Shown: positions 44,041-53,203, counted from the stretch's first letter. The stretch is 64,000 nucleotides of DNA from an uncultured Acidimicrobiales bacterium (GCA_937997485.1 CALKTH010000037.1:1-64000); one strand, 5' to 3'. Translations and numbers: made by a program. Notes: generated by a model not told the origin, from the sequence alone.

Positions 44041-45087
44041 TCAGTCGAGCGTGATGGGCTCATCGAGGGAGGCATCATCGCCGTCCATCTCGACCTCGTC
44101 GGACTCGATGAGGCCGACTTCCTTGAGCACCTTGTCCTGGATCTCCATCACGAGATCTGGGTTCTCGAGCAGATACTTCTTGACGTTCTCTCGACCTTGG
44201 CCGATCTGCTCGCCGTCGTAGGTGTACCAAGCACCGGACTTCTTGACGATGTCCTTTTCGACAGCAATGTCGAGCAGCGAGGCCTCACGGCTGATGCCCT
44301 TGCCGTACATGATGTCGAACTCGGCCTGGCGGAACGGCGGGGCCACCTTGTTCTTCACGACCTTGACGCGAGTGCGGTTACCGACGACCTCGGTGCCGTC
44401 CTTCAGCGACTCAATCCGCCGGATATCGAGACGGACGGAGCTGTAGAACTTGAGCGCACGACCGCCTGGCGTGGTCTCGGGCGAACCGAACATGACGCCG
44501 ATCTTCTCTCGCAACTGGTTGATGAAGATGCAGATCGTGTCGGTCTTGTGCAGATTGCCCGTGATCTTGCGAAGCGCCTGCGACATGAGCCGAGCCTGGA
44601 GACCAACATGAGTATCACCCATGTCTCCTTCGATCTCGGCCCGAGGCGTCAACGCTGCGACGGAGTCGATCACGATCACATCGATCGAGCCAGAGCGGAC
44701 GAGAATGTCGGCGATCTCGAGCGCCTGCTCGCCCGTATCGGGCTGAGAGATCAGCAGCTCGTCGACATCCACCCCAATGTTGTTGGCGTAGACCGGGTCC
44801 ATGGCGTGCTCAGCGTCGATGTAAGCGCAGGTGCCGCCGTTGCGCTGGGCCTCCGCCACCACATGCATGGCCAGCGTGGACTTACCTGAGGATTCTGGAC
44901 CATAGATCTCGACCACACGGCCGCGGGGCAAGCCGCCAACACCGAGGGCAAGATCCAGCGCCAACGCTCCGGTGGGAATGGTCTGGATGTCCAGGTTGGT
45001 GCGCTCGCCCATCTTCATGACCGAGCCCTTGCCGAACTGCTTCTCGATCTGGCCCATTGCCATGTCCAGCGACTTGTTCTTGTCCAC
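44041..45087 (-). CDS. recA: Recombinase RecA
   Basis: The 348-residue recombinase has Walker [18 protein letters not shown], the [11 protein letters not shown] and [20 protein letters not shown] segments, L1/L2 loops including [19 protein letters not shown], and a short acidic C-terminus ([11 protein letters not shown]). No intein is present. GTG 45087 is the start, with AGGAG 8 bp upstream; the longer ORF is not conserved. An SOS box lies about 150 bp upstream in the shared promoter region. No recX follows. Confidence 0.97.
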   Translation of the reverse strand: MDKNKSLDMAMGQIEKQFGKGSVMKMGERTNLDIQTIPTGALALDLALGVGGLPRGRVVEIYGPESSGKSTLAMHVVAEAQRNGGTCAYIDAEHAMDPVYANNIGVDVDELLISQPDTGEQALEIADILVRSGSIDVIVIDSVAALTPRAEIEGDMGDTHVGLQARLMSQALRKITGNLHKTDTICIFINQLREKIGVMFGSPETTPGGRALKFYSSVRLDIRRIESLKDGTEVVGNRTRVKVVKNKVAPPFRQAEFDIMYGKGISREASLLDIAVEKDIVKKSGAWYTYDGEQIGQGRENVKKYLLENPDLVMEIQDKVLKEVGLIESDEVEMDGDDASLDEPITLD

Positions 45088-45235
45088 GATATTTCTCCTG
45101 TGTGCAGGTGCGAGCCCGGAGGGTCCGAGCGGCTTTGGATGATTTGGGGATGTCACGAACAGTAGGGATGGGGTGTGACACTCAAATCGCCGAGCCGCTC
45201 ACGGGAGCGACGCTGGGATAACACGAGTGTAATTG

Positions 45236-45249
45236 CGAACAGGTGTTCG
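45236..45249. promoter_or_regulatory. LexA/SOS box upstream of recA
   Basis: CGAAC-AGGT-GTTCG matches 10 of 12 bases of the actinobacterial consensus TCGAAC-N4-GTTCGA. It lies 149 bp from the recA start and 47 bp from the divergent lipoprotein start, so LexA could repress recA and perhaps also the lipoprotein gene. Confidence 0.82.
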
Positions 45250-45295
45250 GGCAATCATCCGAACAAGAAAAGTCCAATGGAAGTACGATTTCTTC

Positions 45296-45607
45296 GTGCG
45301 GTCTCTTTGCCTCCTTGTCCTCTCACTTGCGCTCGTCGTCTCGTGCTCGAGCGAAGACGAGCCAACGGCGGCTGAGCGATTCGCTGCGTTGGAGGGTCGA
45401 GAACTCACCGAGGCCGAGGTCGCAGATCGTCAAACCACCGCCCGATTCCTGTGCGGACTCGACGACGCGGTGCTGCGCGAGCTCTGGAGCCAGATGGACA
45501 ACGACCAGTTGGCTTTTCAGGACGTGGTGTTCACCAGCGAGTGCGGCGACCGCAATCCGCTTTACGCAGCCGCGACCGGCCGGTTCACCACAACAGCCGA
45601 GGGCTGA
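45296..45607 (+). CDS. Small putative lipoprotein
   Basis: A 103-residue protein from GTG 45296 with a lipoprotein signal: SLCLLVLSLALVVSC, Cys17 as the lipidation site, then the acidic SSEDEPTAAER. The mature part has two more Cys (FLCGLDD, TSECGDRN) that might pair. No family recognised. It shares the divergent region with recA, including the SOS box, so DNA-damage induction is possible but unproven. Confidence 0.55.
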   Translation: MRSLCLLVLSLALVVSCSSEDEPTAAERFAALEGRELTEAEVADRQTTARFLCGLDDAVLRELWSQMDNDQLAFQDVVFTSECGDRNPLYAAATGRFTTTAEG

Positions 45608-45628
45608 CAGCGGTAGAGGGCTGACAGC

Positions 45629-46531
45629 TCACTCCCGGAAGGCGGCGGCGGACTCGCTGAGGAAACGGTCGAGGATGGTATTGCGGTCGCCCTCCGCTCC
45701 GAGGTTGAAGTCGGGGATGATCACCTCGTCCACGCCCATCTCAGCGAAGGCGCCGAGTTGGACAGCCACTTCTTCCGGAGTGCCGATCAGTGAGGGGCGC
45801 GGGATCTCTCGGGCCCGTAGGCCCGCCGACTGTTCTTCAGATTCACAAAGGAAGAGCAGCGCCACCGCTGAGCGCTGAATCTCCTTGGGATCTCGACCGA
45901 GCGCTTCACAGTGAGCGTCGAGCACTCCGATCTTCTGCGCCATGATCTCGGGAGTTGCCCACACGTTCCATTCGTCGGCGTACTGCGCGACCATGCGTAG
46001 CGTCTTCTTCTCGCCGCCACCGCCGATCAGAATGGGCAGCGAGCCCACGGGCTTGGGGCTCAATGGCGCATCGACCATCTGGTAGTGCGCCCCGTCGAGC
46101 GAGAAGCGTGCGTCGGACCGAAGGCCCTGGAAGATCTGGAGCGCCTCTTCGAGCTTTTGGAATCGCTCGGTAAACGTGCCGTACTCGATGCCGTAGAACG
46201 TGTGCTCGTTCTCTTGCCAGCCTGCACCGACGCCCAGCACCACGCGGCCCTTGGCGATGTGATCGGTCGTGACGGCCTGATTCATCAGCACCGCGGGATT
46301 GCGATACGTGTTTCCGACCACGAGCGGACCGAGCCGCACCCGCTCGGTCGCCTGCGCCAATCCAGCCAACAGCGCCCACACCTCATGGAACGGCTGCTCG
46401 ACGTCGCCTTGGAAGGGCATGAAGTGATCAGCGACCCAGAGGCCGTCCCAGCCGGTCTCCTCGGCGCGCACGCCGCTCCGCAGGATCTCGTCCCACTCGT
46501 GTCCGTTTCCGATCCAATGGCTGAAGCGCAT
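45629..46531 (-). CDS. LLM-class F420-dependent oxidoreductase
   Basis: The 300-residue TIM-barrel protein belongs to the luciferase-like monooxygenase superfamily. Evidence: EETGWDGLWVADHFMPF, RVRLGPLVVGNTYRNPAVL, GRVVLGVGAGWQENEHTFY, PILIGGGGEKKTLRMVA and LIGTPEEVAVQLGAF. Actinobacterial members of this type usually use F420; whether this one uses F420 or FMN is inferred from lineage. The substrate is unknown. It is divergent (153 bp) from the cytochrome b/molybdopterin pair. Confidence 0.85.
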   Translation of the reverse strand: MRFSHWIGNGHEWDEILRSGVRAEETGWDGLWVADHFMPFQGDVEQPFHEVWALLAGLAQATERVRLGPLVVGNTYRNPAVLMNQAVTTDHIAKGRVVLGVGAGWQENEHTFYGIEYGTFTERFQKLEEALQIFQGLRSDARFSLDGAHYQMVDAPLSPKPVGSLPILIGGGGEKKTLRMVAQYADEWNVWATPEIMAQKIGVLDAHCEALGRDPKEIQRSAVALLFLCESEEQSAGLRAREIPRPSLIGTPEEVAVQLGAFAEMGVDEVIIPDFNLGAEGDRNTILDRFLSESAAAFRE

Positions 46532-46684
46532 GACCCGAAACTAGGCGTGGTTGGAGCAGGGAACCAGACGCAGCTGAACAACTTCGGAACCAACCCTCTC
46601 GGGGAAGGTGAACTGTGTGACCCTGGTTGAGACCTACCTGACGACACACCCGCACGCCATGTCCCAGGGGCAGGAGAACCTCCC

Positions 46685-47527
46685 ATGACTGCTATCGCTG
46701 AACCGCCACCGAATACCGAGCAACCCGCCAAAGGGCCCGCCAGTCCCGACTCGTCGGGCCGGGTGGCGATCTTCAAGCACTCCCGAGCTTCCCGTTGGAT
46801 GCACTGGATCAACTTCCCGCTGCTCACCATCATGATTTGGAGCGGACTCCGCATCTACTGGTCCGACGTTCGGGATCCGTTCGGGGTCGGCGTTGGTGCC
46901 TGGCACTGGTTCGATCTGCTTCCCGACTACGTGAACGAAAAGCTCGGGCTCGAACGCCGCCTGGCCCGAGGCCTCGCCTTCCACTTCGCCTTCGGCTGGC
47001 TCTTCACGATCAACGGCGTCGCCTACGGACTCCACCTCTGGCGGAGCAAGGAGTGGAAGCACATCGCTCCCGAGCGCACGTCTCTCAAGGACAGTGCCCA
47101 AGTGATGCTGTACGACGCCACCTTCGGCAAGTTTGGCAGGCTTCCGCCTCAGGGCCGCTACAACGCCGCCCAGCGTGTGAGCTACTCGCTCATCATCTTC
47201 CTCGGTGCGCTCGTTGTGCTCACTGGCCTCGCCATCTACAAGCCCACGCAGTTGAGCTTCCTGACCGCGAGCTTCGGCGGCTACGAGAACGCACGAGCCA
47301 TCCACTTCTTCACGACGATGGGCTTCCTGCTTTTCTTCGTTGTCCACATCATGCAGGTCCTTCGGGCCGGCTGGGGCAACTTCGCCAGCATGGTCACCGG
47401 CTACGAACTCGAATCCAAGAAGGAATGGCAAGCCCGCATTGCCATGAGCCGAGCTGAGGACGCCATGGAGGCCGAACTCGCCGAACAAGCAAACGCATCG
47501 ACCGAGGAGGTCTCGAACAATGGCTGA
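46685..47527 (+). CDS. Cytochrome b561-type membrane subunit
   Basis: The 280-residue protein has about four TM helices with candidate haem-ligand His in RASRWMHWINFPLLTIMIW, LAFHFAFGWLFTING, NARAIHFFTTMGFL and FVVHIMQVLRAG. This arrangement is that of b561/Ni-Fe-hydrogenase-type cytochromes that pass electrons between quinones and a periplasmic oxidoreductase. It overlaps the following molybdopterin subunit by 8 bp, so the two form a module like YedZ/YedY in organisation, though the cytochrome is a different family. Confidence 0.82.
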   Translation: MTAIAEPPPNTEQPAKGPASPDSSGRVAIFKHSRASRWMHWINFPLLTIMIWSGLRIYWSDVRDPFGVGVGAWHWFDLLPDYVNEKLGLERRLARGLAFHFAFGWLFTINGVAYGLHLWRSKEWKHIAPERTSLKDSAQVMLYDATFGKFGRLPPQGRYNAAQRVSYSLIIFLGALVVLTGLAIYKPTQLSFLTASFGGYENARAIHFFTTMGFLLFFVVHIMQVLRAGWGNFASMVTGYELESKKEWQARIAMSRAEDAMEAELAEQANASTEEVSNNG

Positions 47528-48329
47528 CAAGACCACACCCACCGACGCCGAGCGTCAGGCGTACTACGACGCCCAAACCGCCAACGATCCAATCATCTCC
47601 GCTGAGGCCTACAAGACCCGCTCACGGCGCTCCGCCCTTGTTGGCGGTGTCGCTGCCCTCGCCGGCTTCGGAGGCTGGCGCTGGATTCAGGGTCAGCCCG
47701 AAGTCGACAACATTCCGCAGGTGCTGCGCAACACGCACAAGTTCAACGAGGCGCTGTGGGGCAACCTCCACCGAGACAACCACCTGGCTCCCACCTTCGC
47801 CGCACCCGACAGCACGCCGATTCGAGTCAACGGTCGACGCGGCATGGAAGAAGAGGAGATCGACCTCGACGCCTGGCGCCTCCGAGTGATCGGTCCAGAC
47901 GGCAACCAAATCGGCGAACATGTCATGACCGACATCGAAGCGCTGCCGAAGGTCGAATGGACCGTCGAGCACAAGTGTGTCGAGGGCTGGAGCCACGTCA
48001 TCACCTGGGGCGGCACCGCCTTCAGCAACTTCGCCGCTCTCTATGCCGACCAGATCGGTGGGAGCACGGACTTCGTCAACTTCAACACGCCGGACATGGG
48101 CTATCCGGTCAGCCTGGACTGGGCATCAATGATGCACCCGCAGACCGTGTTGGCCTACGAGCTCAACAACGAGCGGCTGAACTTCGACCACGGGGCACCA
48201 GTTCGTCTGGCCACCCCGCTCAAGTACGGCATCAAGCAAATCAAGCGCATCGGCACCATCGAGTTCAGCAACACACGGGGTGACGACTTCTGGGAGACCC
48301 GCGGCTACGACTGGTACTCACACCTCTGA
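47520..48329 (+). CDS. Sulfite-oxidase-family molybdopterin oxidoreductase
   Basis: The 269-residue protein has a twin-arginine-like N-terminal anchor (TRSRRSALVGGVAALAGFGG, about 33-52) and a sulfite-oxidase-type molybdopterin domain. The Mo-ligand Cys near residue 153 lies in EHKCVEGWSHVITWGG; later VRLATPLKYGIKQIKRI is the typical C-terminal motif. It probably faces outside the membrane and exchanges electrons with the preceding cytochrome. The substrate is not evident; MsrP-like sulfoxide reduction or sulfite-type oxidation are possible. Confidence 0.85.
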   Translation: MADKTTPTDAERQAYYDAQTANDPIISAEAYKTRSRRSALVGGVAALAGFGGWRWIQGQPEVDNIPQVLRNTHKFNEALWGNLHRDNHLAPTFAAPDSTPIRVNGRRGMEEEEIDLDAWRLRVIGPDGNQIGEHVMTDIEALPKVEWTVEHKCVEGWSHVITWGGTAFSNFAALYADQIGGSTDFVNFNTPDMGYPVSLDWASMMHPQTVLAYELNNERLNFDHGAPVRLATPLKYGIKQIKRIGTIEFSNTRGDDFWETRGYDWYSHL

Positions 48330-48345
48330 TCAGCAGGCGGCCTCC

Positions 48346-49608
48346 TCATGCTGTCTCGAGCAGAAGGCGGCGGAGGAGGTCGAGGAGGGTGATCGCGGAG
48401 AACTGCCGGATGCGTTCTCGGTCACCCGGGAGGCGAACGGTGGTGGCCACCGCGCCGTCGGCGGAACTGACGGCCAGGCAGACGGTGCCCACGGGCTTGC
48501 CTTCGGACTCGTCCGGCCCGGCAACACCGGTGGTGGCCAGGCCGATGTCGGCTCCCATCGCCTGGGCCACGCCCTCGGCCATGGCGACCGCCGCGGGCTC
48601 GCTGATCACCGGCCCCTCGGGCACGCCGAGCAACTTGTATTTCACCTCGTTCTGGTAGGCGACGACACCGCCCTGGAACGCCTTGCTGGCCCCCGGAACA
48701 GCACAGAGGCGGCCGGCCACGTACCCGCCGGTCAATGACTCGGCCACTGCGACGGTCAGGCCCCGCTCGGTCAGCAACCGGATGACCACGGCCTCCATGT
48801 TCTCGTCATCCTGCCCAAAGATGACATGGCCGATGATGGGCTCGAGCACCGCCTGCTCGGTGTCGAGCATCGCCTCCACAGCTGCTTCATCCTCGGCCTT
48901 GGCCGTGATGCGAACCTTGAGTCCTTCCACGCCGCTGGCCAGAAAAGCCAGCGTGGGGTTGCCTGCCGCGTCGAGCTGTTCGATGCGCTCAGCCAGCATC
49001 TCGGAAAGACCCGATTCGCTCTGCCCCCACGTTCGGAGGACCCGGCTCTTGATGACACCGGTGTCGCCCGCCATCTCCCGGAGGTGGGGGATGACCGTTC
49101 CGATGACCATCTCCTTCATCTCGTACGGCACGCCGGGCACGGCGAAGATGACCTTCTCGCCACTGGTGCCGACAGGGCACACCAACCCGGGGGCCGTTCC
49201 TGGTTGCTGCGGAATCGCTGAGCCCCCGACGGGGATCATGGCCTGGCGCAGGTTGTTCTCCGGCATCACGCGGCCTCGACTCTCGAACATGTCCCGAATC
49301 CGAGCGGCAATGGTTTCATCCATCTCCATCTCGACACCGGACATATCGGGCCCCATGAGTTCGGCGATCAGCTCGCGAGTGATGTCGTCCTGTGTCGGGC
49401 CGAGTCCGCCACAGCAGATCACGGCATCGGACCGCTCAATGGCCTGGCGAAGCACGGCCCGGATGCGATCCGGATTGTCGCCAACCTTCGTCTGGTAGTG
49501 ACTGTTCAGGCCGGCTGCCGCCAACTCCTGACCGATCCACGACGAGTTGGTATCGACGATTTGCCCGAGCAACAGCTCGGTTCCGATCGCCACGACCTCG
49601 ACCTGCAT
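48346..49608 (-). CDS. cinA: CinA-family competence/damage-inducible protein
   Basis: The 420-residue two-domain protein has an N-terminal MoaB/MogA-like domain (about 1-175) with AIGTELLLGQIVDTNSSWI, ICCGGLGPTQDDITRE and FAVPGVPYEMKEM. The C-terminal PncC-type amidase domain (about 260-420) includes VAVAESLTGGYVAGRL, SKAFQGGVVAYQNEVK and GIATTGVAGP-like GLATTGVAGPDES. CinA homologues show NMN deamidase and ADP-ribose pyrophosphatase activity. It lies in the actinobacterial order rimO-pgsA-cinA, with recA a few genes on. Confidence 0.93.
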   Translation of the reverse strand: MQVEVVAIGTELLLGQIVDTNSSWIGQELAAAGLNSHYQTKVGDNPDRIRAVLRQAIERSDAVICCGGLGPTQDDITRELIAELMGPDMSGVEMEMDETIAARIRDMFESRGRVMPENNLRQAMIPVGGSAIPQQPGTAPGLVCPVGTSGEKVIFAVPGVPYEMKEMVIGTVIPHLREMAGDTGVIKSRVLRTWGQSESGLSEMLAERIEQLDAAGNPTLAFLASGVEGLKVRITAKAEDEAAVEAMLDTEQAVLEPIIGHVIFGQDDENMEAVVIRLLTERGLTVAVAESLTGGYVAGRLCAVPGASKAFQGGVVAYQNEVKYKLLGVPEGPVISEPAAVAMAEGVAQAMGADIGLATTGVAGPDESEGKPVGTVCLAVSSADGAVATTVRLPGDRERIRQFSAITLLDLLRRLLLETA

Positions 49609-49622
49609 GTGTGCTCCTCGTC

Positions 49623-50237
49623 TCAGCGAGCGCCACTGGTGCGAAGCGCCGCTCTTCCGTCGAGAACGTACTGGGCGCCGCTCACAAGTGTGAACACGAC
49701 GGCGAGCCAGAGGAAGCCATCAGCGACCCAGAACGCGTCGTCAAGCCACGGCAACAGCGCAAATGCGATCACGAGCCCCTGCACGAACACCTTGTACTTG
49801 CCCGAGGGACGGGCCGGAATCGCCAAGCCCCGCTTGGCCCAATAGGACCGATAGATCTGTATGCTCACTTCGCGAATGGTGATGAGGATCCAGGGCACAA
49901 CGTGGAAGCGGCCGACGCTCACAAGAGCGAAGCCAGCCAACAGCACCACGGCCTTGTCTGCCAACGGGTCGACGAAGGCGCCGAACTTGGTGGGTTTCGC
50001 GTGACGGGCGAGCTTGCCGTCGAAGAAATCGGAGGCGCCGAGAACCATCGCCAAGGCGAACGTGAGCCACCGGAACCCGCTCCCCCGGTCGGGTGAGGTG
50101 ATCGGTCCGATCTCGAGAATCATCCACGCCAGCACGGGGGCGAGGATCAACCGGCCCACGGTCAGCCCATTCGCCGCCAGGGCGTAACGGGAGCTGCCGA
50201 TCAGGTCGCGCTCAACGACACCCGCAGCGTCAGACAT
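49623..50237 (-). CDS. pgsA: CDP-diacylglycerol-glycerol-3-phosphate 3-phosphatidyltransferase
   Basis: The 204-residue membrane enzyme makes phosphatidylglycerol phosphate. The CDP-alcohol phosphotransferase signature D-G-x2-A-R-x8-G-x3-D-x3-D is intact in DGKLARHAKP through FGAFVDPLADK. Several TM helices follow. ATG 50237 is chosen; a GTG two codons earlier (50243) is possible. It sits between rimO (17-bp gap) and cinA (14-bp gap), the common actinobacterial arrangement. Confidence 0.92.
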   Translation of the reverse strand: MSDAAGVVERDLIGSSRYALAANGLTVGRLILAPVLAWMILEIGPITSPDRGSGFRWLTFALAMVLGASDFFDGKLARHAKPTKFGAFVDPLADKAVVLLAGFALVSVGRFHVVPWILITIREVSIQIYRSYWAKRGLAIPARPSGKYKVFVQGLVIAFALLPWLDDAFWVADGFLWLAVVFTLVSGAQYVLDGRAALRTSGAR

Positions 50238-50254
50238 CGGCACAGTCTGTCACG

Positions 50255-51511
50255 TCAGCCGGGTGGCGCGGCGATGAGGTCCGGGCCCTCGGCGTTGATG
50301 GCTTCCACCGTGTGGAAGGCGCCGACCTCGAGGCGAGCTGGCAGCTGGACGACGCCATCGATCTCAGGGGCCTCGCGATGCGTGCGACCGATACCCGGCT
50401 CGTCCACGAGCACCTCAATGGTTTCGCCGATGAGCGAGTCTCGCGACTCCATCGTGATCTGATCTTGGAGCTCACGAAGCTCGGCCAGTCGCTCATTCAT
50501 GAGTGACTGGGGGACGGCGCCGTCGAGGTCGTAGGCGTAGGTTCCCTCTTCCGGGCTGTACGCGAAGAAGCCGCACCAGTCGACACGAGCCTCTTCCACG
50601 AAGGCCAACAGCTGATCGTGATCATCCTCGGTCTCGCCCGGATAGCCCACGATGAAGTTGCTTCGGAATGCCGCCTCCGGTTCCCGAGCCCGAATGGCCT
50701 CGATCCGCTCCAAGAAGAGCTCGCCCTTGCCCCACCGACGCATGCGTCGCATCAAGGGCGGGCTGACATGTTGCAGCGAGAGATCGAAGTACGGAATACC
50801 GGTGGCGCAGATCGTGTCGATCAACGCATCGGTGAGATCGGATGGATAGAGGTAGAGCAGCCGAGTGCGGTCCACACGTTCTGCCACCTGTTGGACCAGC
50901 GGAATGATAGATCGCTCACCCTGCCCCTGGTCCCGGCCGAACGCTGCGAGGTCCTGGGCGACCAGGACGATCTCTTTGGCTTCCAGCTGATCGACCTCGG
51001 CCAGGATCGACTCGATCGAACGGCTCCGTTGCTTGCCTCGGAAGGTGGGAATGGCGCAGAAGCCACAGTTGCGGTCACAACCTTCGGCCACCTTCACGTA
51101 CGCCCACGGCGAGGTCGACTTCGGGCGGGGCAGTTCGAGCAGATCCAGGCTGGGAACCTTCAGATCTGCCGCCGTCCGCGTCTTGCCGAGCGTGACGGGC
51201 ACTCCAAAGCCGGCCACCTGGTCGACCTCCGGCAGTGCCTCGGCCAACTCGTCGCCGTAACGCTCCGCCATGCAGCCGGTGACGATCAGTTCGGCGCCGT
51301 CCTGCTTGAGGTCTTCCAGGGCCAGGATCGTGTCGACGCTTTCCTGGCGAGCCTCGCCGATGAAGGCGCAGGTATTCACCACTACGACGTCTGCAGCATC
51401 GGCAGACGGTGCGACGGTCATGCCGTCGGCCAGCATCGTCCCTTCGAGCTTGTCGGAGTCGACTTGGTTCTTCGGACACCCGAGTGTCTCGATCCAGTAC
51501 GTGCGAGCCAT
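50255..51511 (-). CDS. rimO: Ribosomal protein S12 methylthiotransferase RimO
   Basis: The 418-residue radical-SAM methylthiotransferase modifies Asp88-equivalent of ribosomal protein S12. Cluster cysteines lie in TLGCPKNQVDSDKL, VVNTCAFIGEARQES and VTGCMAERY; the radical SAM triad is in GCDRNCGFCAIPTFRG. LGCPKN instead of YGCQMN distinguishes it from MiaB. A C-terminal TRAM domain is present. ATG 51511 gives MARTYWIETLGCPKN. Confidence 0.95.
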   Translation of the reverse strand: MARTYWIETLGCPKNQVDSDKLEGTMLADGMTVAPSADAADVVVVNTCAFIGEARQESVDTILALEDLKQDGAELIVTGCMAERYGDELAEALPEVDQVAGFGVPVTLGKTRTAADLKVPSLDLLELPRPKSTSPWAYVKVAEGCDRNCGFCAIPTFRGKQRSRSIESILAEVDQLEAKEIVLVAQDLAAFGRDQGQGERSIIPLVQQVAERVDRTRLLYLYPSDLTDALIDTICATGIPYFDLSLQHVSPPLMRRMRRWGKGELFLERIEAIRAREPEAAFRSNFIVGYPGETEDDHDQLLAFVEEARVDWCGFFAYSPEEGTYAYDLDGAVPQSLMNERLAELRELQDQITMESRDSLIGETIEVLVDEPGIGRTHREAPEIDGVVQLPARLEVGAFHTVEAINAEGPDLIAAPPG

Positions 51512-51609
51512 GAGGCGATCAAGGCTATGCCCTGCCGCCCGAGTAGCGATCAGCCCTCGTGGGAACCAGCGCGTTGCGCTGGTGGAGCGACGCGACGACA
51601 CTGAGTCAC

Positions 51610-52242
51610 ATGTCTTCGGTCGACCAGCTTGCCTCGCCAGTCGAGACCGATCCCCAGTGGGAGCAAGGCGGCGGTGGCTTCGGCCGCCTCATCGCCGGTG
51701 CTGCGCTCGTGGCCGTAGCGCTGTGGCTCGTGCCGTTCGGTCTCGTTTCCATCGGCCGAGCGGCTCTCGACATCGAGCAGAATCTGCGCATCGTTCAGAC
51801 GTTGCGCACCGATGGGCGGCTCGACCCCGATCTCGAACTCCGTCGAGACTTCGTTGTGTGGGACTTCACGCACGGCCCGCACGTGAAGGTGACCGCCGAT
51901 GCCGGTTCGGGCGAGGTCAGAGGCGTGATCGAGGTCGTCGAAGACCGCCTCCGGGCCGACGGTTTCAGCCGGGTCTCCGGCGCGACAGGCACCAGTCCCG
52001 AGAGTGACGTGTTCGCCCGCAATCGGGCAGACTCGCTCGACGCTGACTGGATCATCGTCAAGGCGAGCGATGCCGATCCAGACACCATCGAGATCATCCA
52101 TACGGTCTTCGATACCGACACCGTTGCTGCTCTTCCGATTCTCGGGCCGATCGCCCTCGCACTCTTGCTCGCAGGGTTGGTCGTCGCCTGGCAGGGCCTG
52201 TCGCGACGCCGAGGCCTCGATCCTCGCCCGCCTCCTGGATGA
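51610..52242 (+). CDS. Hypothetical membrane protein with extracytoplasmic domain
   Basis: A 210-residue protein with a TM segment at about 27-50 (LIAGAALVAVALWLVPFGLV), a soluble middle region of about 110 residues, and a second TM near the end (LPILGPIALALLLAGLVVAW). The central part (RVSGATGTSPESDVFARN, ADWIIVKASDADPDTI) shows no family I recognise. It overlaps the TspO-like gene by 4 bp (ATGA), so the two are translationally coupled. Confidence 0.62.
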   Translation: MSSVDQLASPVETDPQWEQGGGGFGRLIAGAALVAVALWLVPFGLVSIGRAALDIEQNLRIVQTLRTDGRLDPDLELRRDFVVWDFTHGPHVKVTADAGSGEVRGVIEVVEDRLRADGFSRVSGATGTSPESDVFARNRADSLDADWIIVKASDADPDTIEIIHTVFDTDTVAALPILGPIALALLLAGLVVAWQGLSRRRGLDPRPPPG

Positions 52243-52625
52243 CGTTCTTCGAGAGCCTCGTCAAACCTGGGTGGATCCCTCCGGACTGGGCGTTTCCCGC
52301 GGCGTGGTTCACCCTCTGGACCCTCCAAGCGATCGCACTCGTGCTGCTACTCGGGAGCGGACGGCCGGGCCGAACGTTGGCGATTGCGCTTCTCGTCGTC
52401 CACTTCGTCACTGCAGTCGCGTGGCAGTCAGTGGTGTTCGGACCCGGTCGGCTGACGCTGGCTGCGTGGTGGCTTGTTCTCGTCCTGGTTTTGGTGGTCG
52501 CCGCGGTCATGGCGGCGGCCCGCGTTCATGGTCTCGCCGCACTCCTCATCGCACCAACCGTTCTCTGGGTCAGCGTCGCCACCGCCCTCGGCTTTGCTTT
52601 GCTCAGACTGAACCCGAACGCGTGA
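52239..52625 (+). CDS. TspO/MBR-family membrane protein
   Basis: The 128-residue protein resembles TspO (tryptophan-rich sensory/benzodiazepine-receptor family). The start FFESLVKPGWIPPDWAFPAA matches the K-P-x-x-x-P-P-x-W-x-F-x-x-x-W pattern. AWQSVVFGPGRLTLAAWW occupies the W-S-x-x-F-F-G position, and LIAPTVLWVSVATALGFAL the P-Y-L-x-W-V-x-F-A-T position. About five TM helices fit the short length. TspO proteins bind porphyrins and other hydrophobic ligands. Several family Trp are conserved, others replaced, so it is a diverged member. Confidence 0.68.
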   Translation: MTFFESLVKPGWIPPDWAFPAAWFTLWTLQAIALVLLLGSGRPGRTLAIALLVVHFVTAVAWQSVVFGPGRLTLAAWWLVLVLVLVVAAVMAAARVHGLAALLIAPTVLWVSVATALGFALLRLNPNA

Positions 52626-52629
52626 TCGG

Positions 52630-53181
52630 CTAGCTCTCGAGCTCTCGGGCTCGGCGCAGCTTCTCGGCCAACGGCACAGCAAGTCCCACGATCACAAGTG
52701 TGAGAACACCCACGATGGCCAGCAGCGCCGTACTCGCCCCGTCCTCCGGTGGCTCCTCGATCAGGAACGAAGACGCGGGGCTCGCGATGTCGGCCGGTGG
52801 CGGCGCGGTCACGGTGTAGGTGAAGGCAAACGCACCATCGATCACGTCGTTGTCGGAATCGATCATCTCGTAGCGCACCAAGTACTGGCCTTCCTGCGTC
52901 AGCGGATCGAAGACGAAGCGGGCTACGGAGGGCTCGGGTTGTTCTATCGTCCCGTCGACGAGGGAGCCATCTGGTGCCTCGAGCGAGACCTCGACCGAGG
53001 TCAGGCCCGTGGTGAAGTACAGATCGAGGTCGGCCACTTCGCCGCCGACTTCGGATCCGAAGCCAGGTGAGACAGCGGCAATCTCACCGTGCGCCCACGC
53101 CGGAGAAGCCAGCGCAAGGAGCAACACTGCGACGCTGGACATCCAGACCAAAGGCCGTCGAGATCGGCGAGACAGGGGCAT
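52630..53181 (-). CDS. CopC-domain copper-resistance-like protein
   Basis: The 183-residue protein has a signal peptide ending in PAWA, then the CopC start HGEIAAVSPGFGSEV whose N-terminal His is the usual copper ligand. The CopC beta-barrel follows to about residue 125 (VRYEMIDSDNDVIDGAFAFT). A Pro-rich linker and a C-terminal TM (STALLAIVGVLTLVIVGLAV) come next. Anchored CopC proteins are common in actinobacteria and handle copper outside the membrane. No CopD is adjacent. Confidence 0.82.
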   Translation of the reverse strand: MPLSRRSRRPLVWMSSVAVLLLALASPAWAHGEIAAVSPGFGSEVGGEVADLDLYFTTGLTSVEVSLEAPDGSLVDGTIEQPEPSVARFVFDPLTQEGQYLVRYEMIDSDNDVIDGAFAFTYTVTAPPPADIASPASSFLIEEPPEDGASTALLAIVGVLTLVIVGLAVPLAEKLRRARELES

Positions 53182-53203
53182 CGCGCCAGGCTAGGCAGGC
53201 TCT

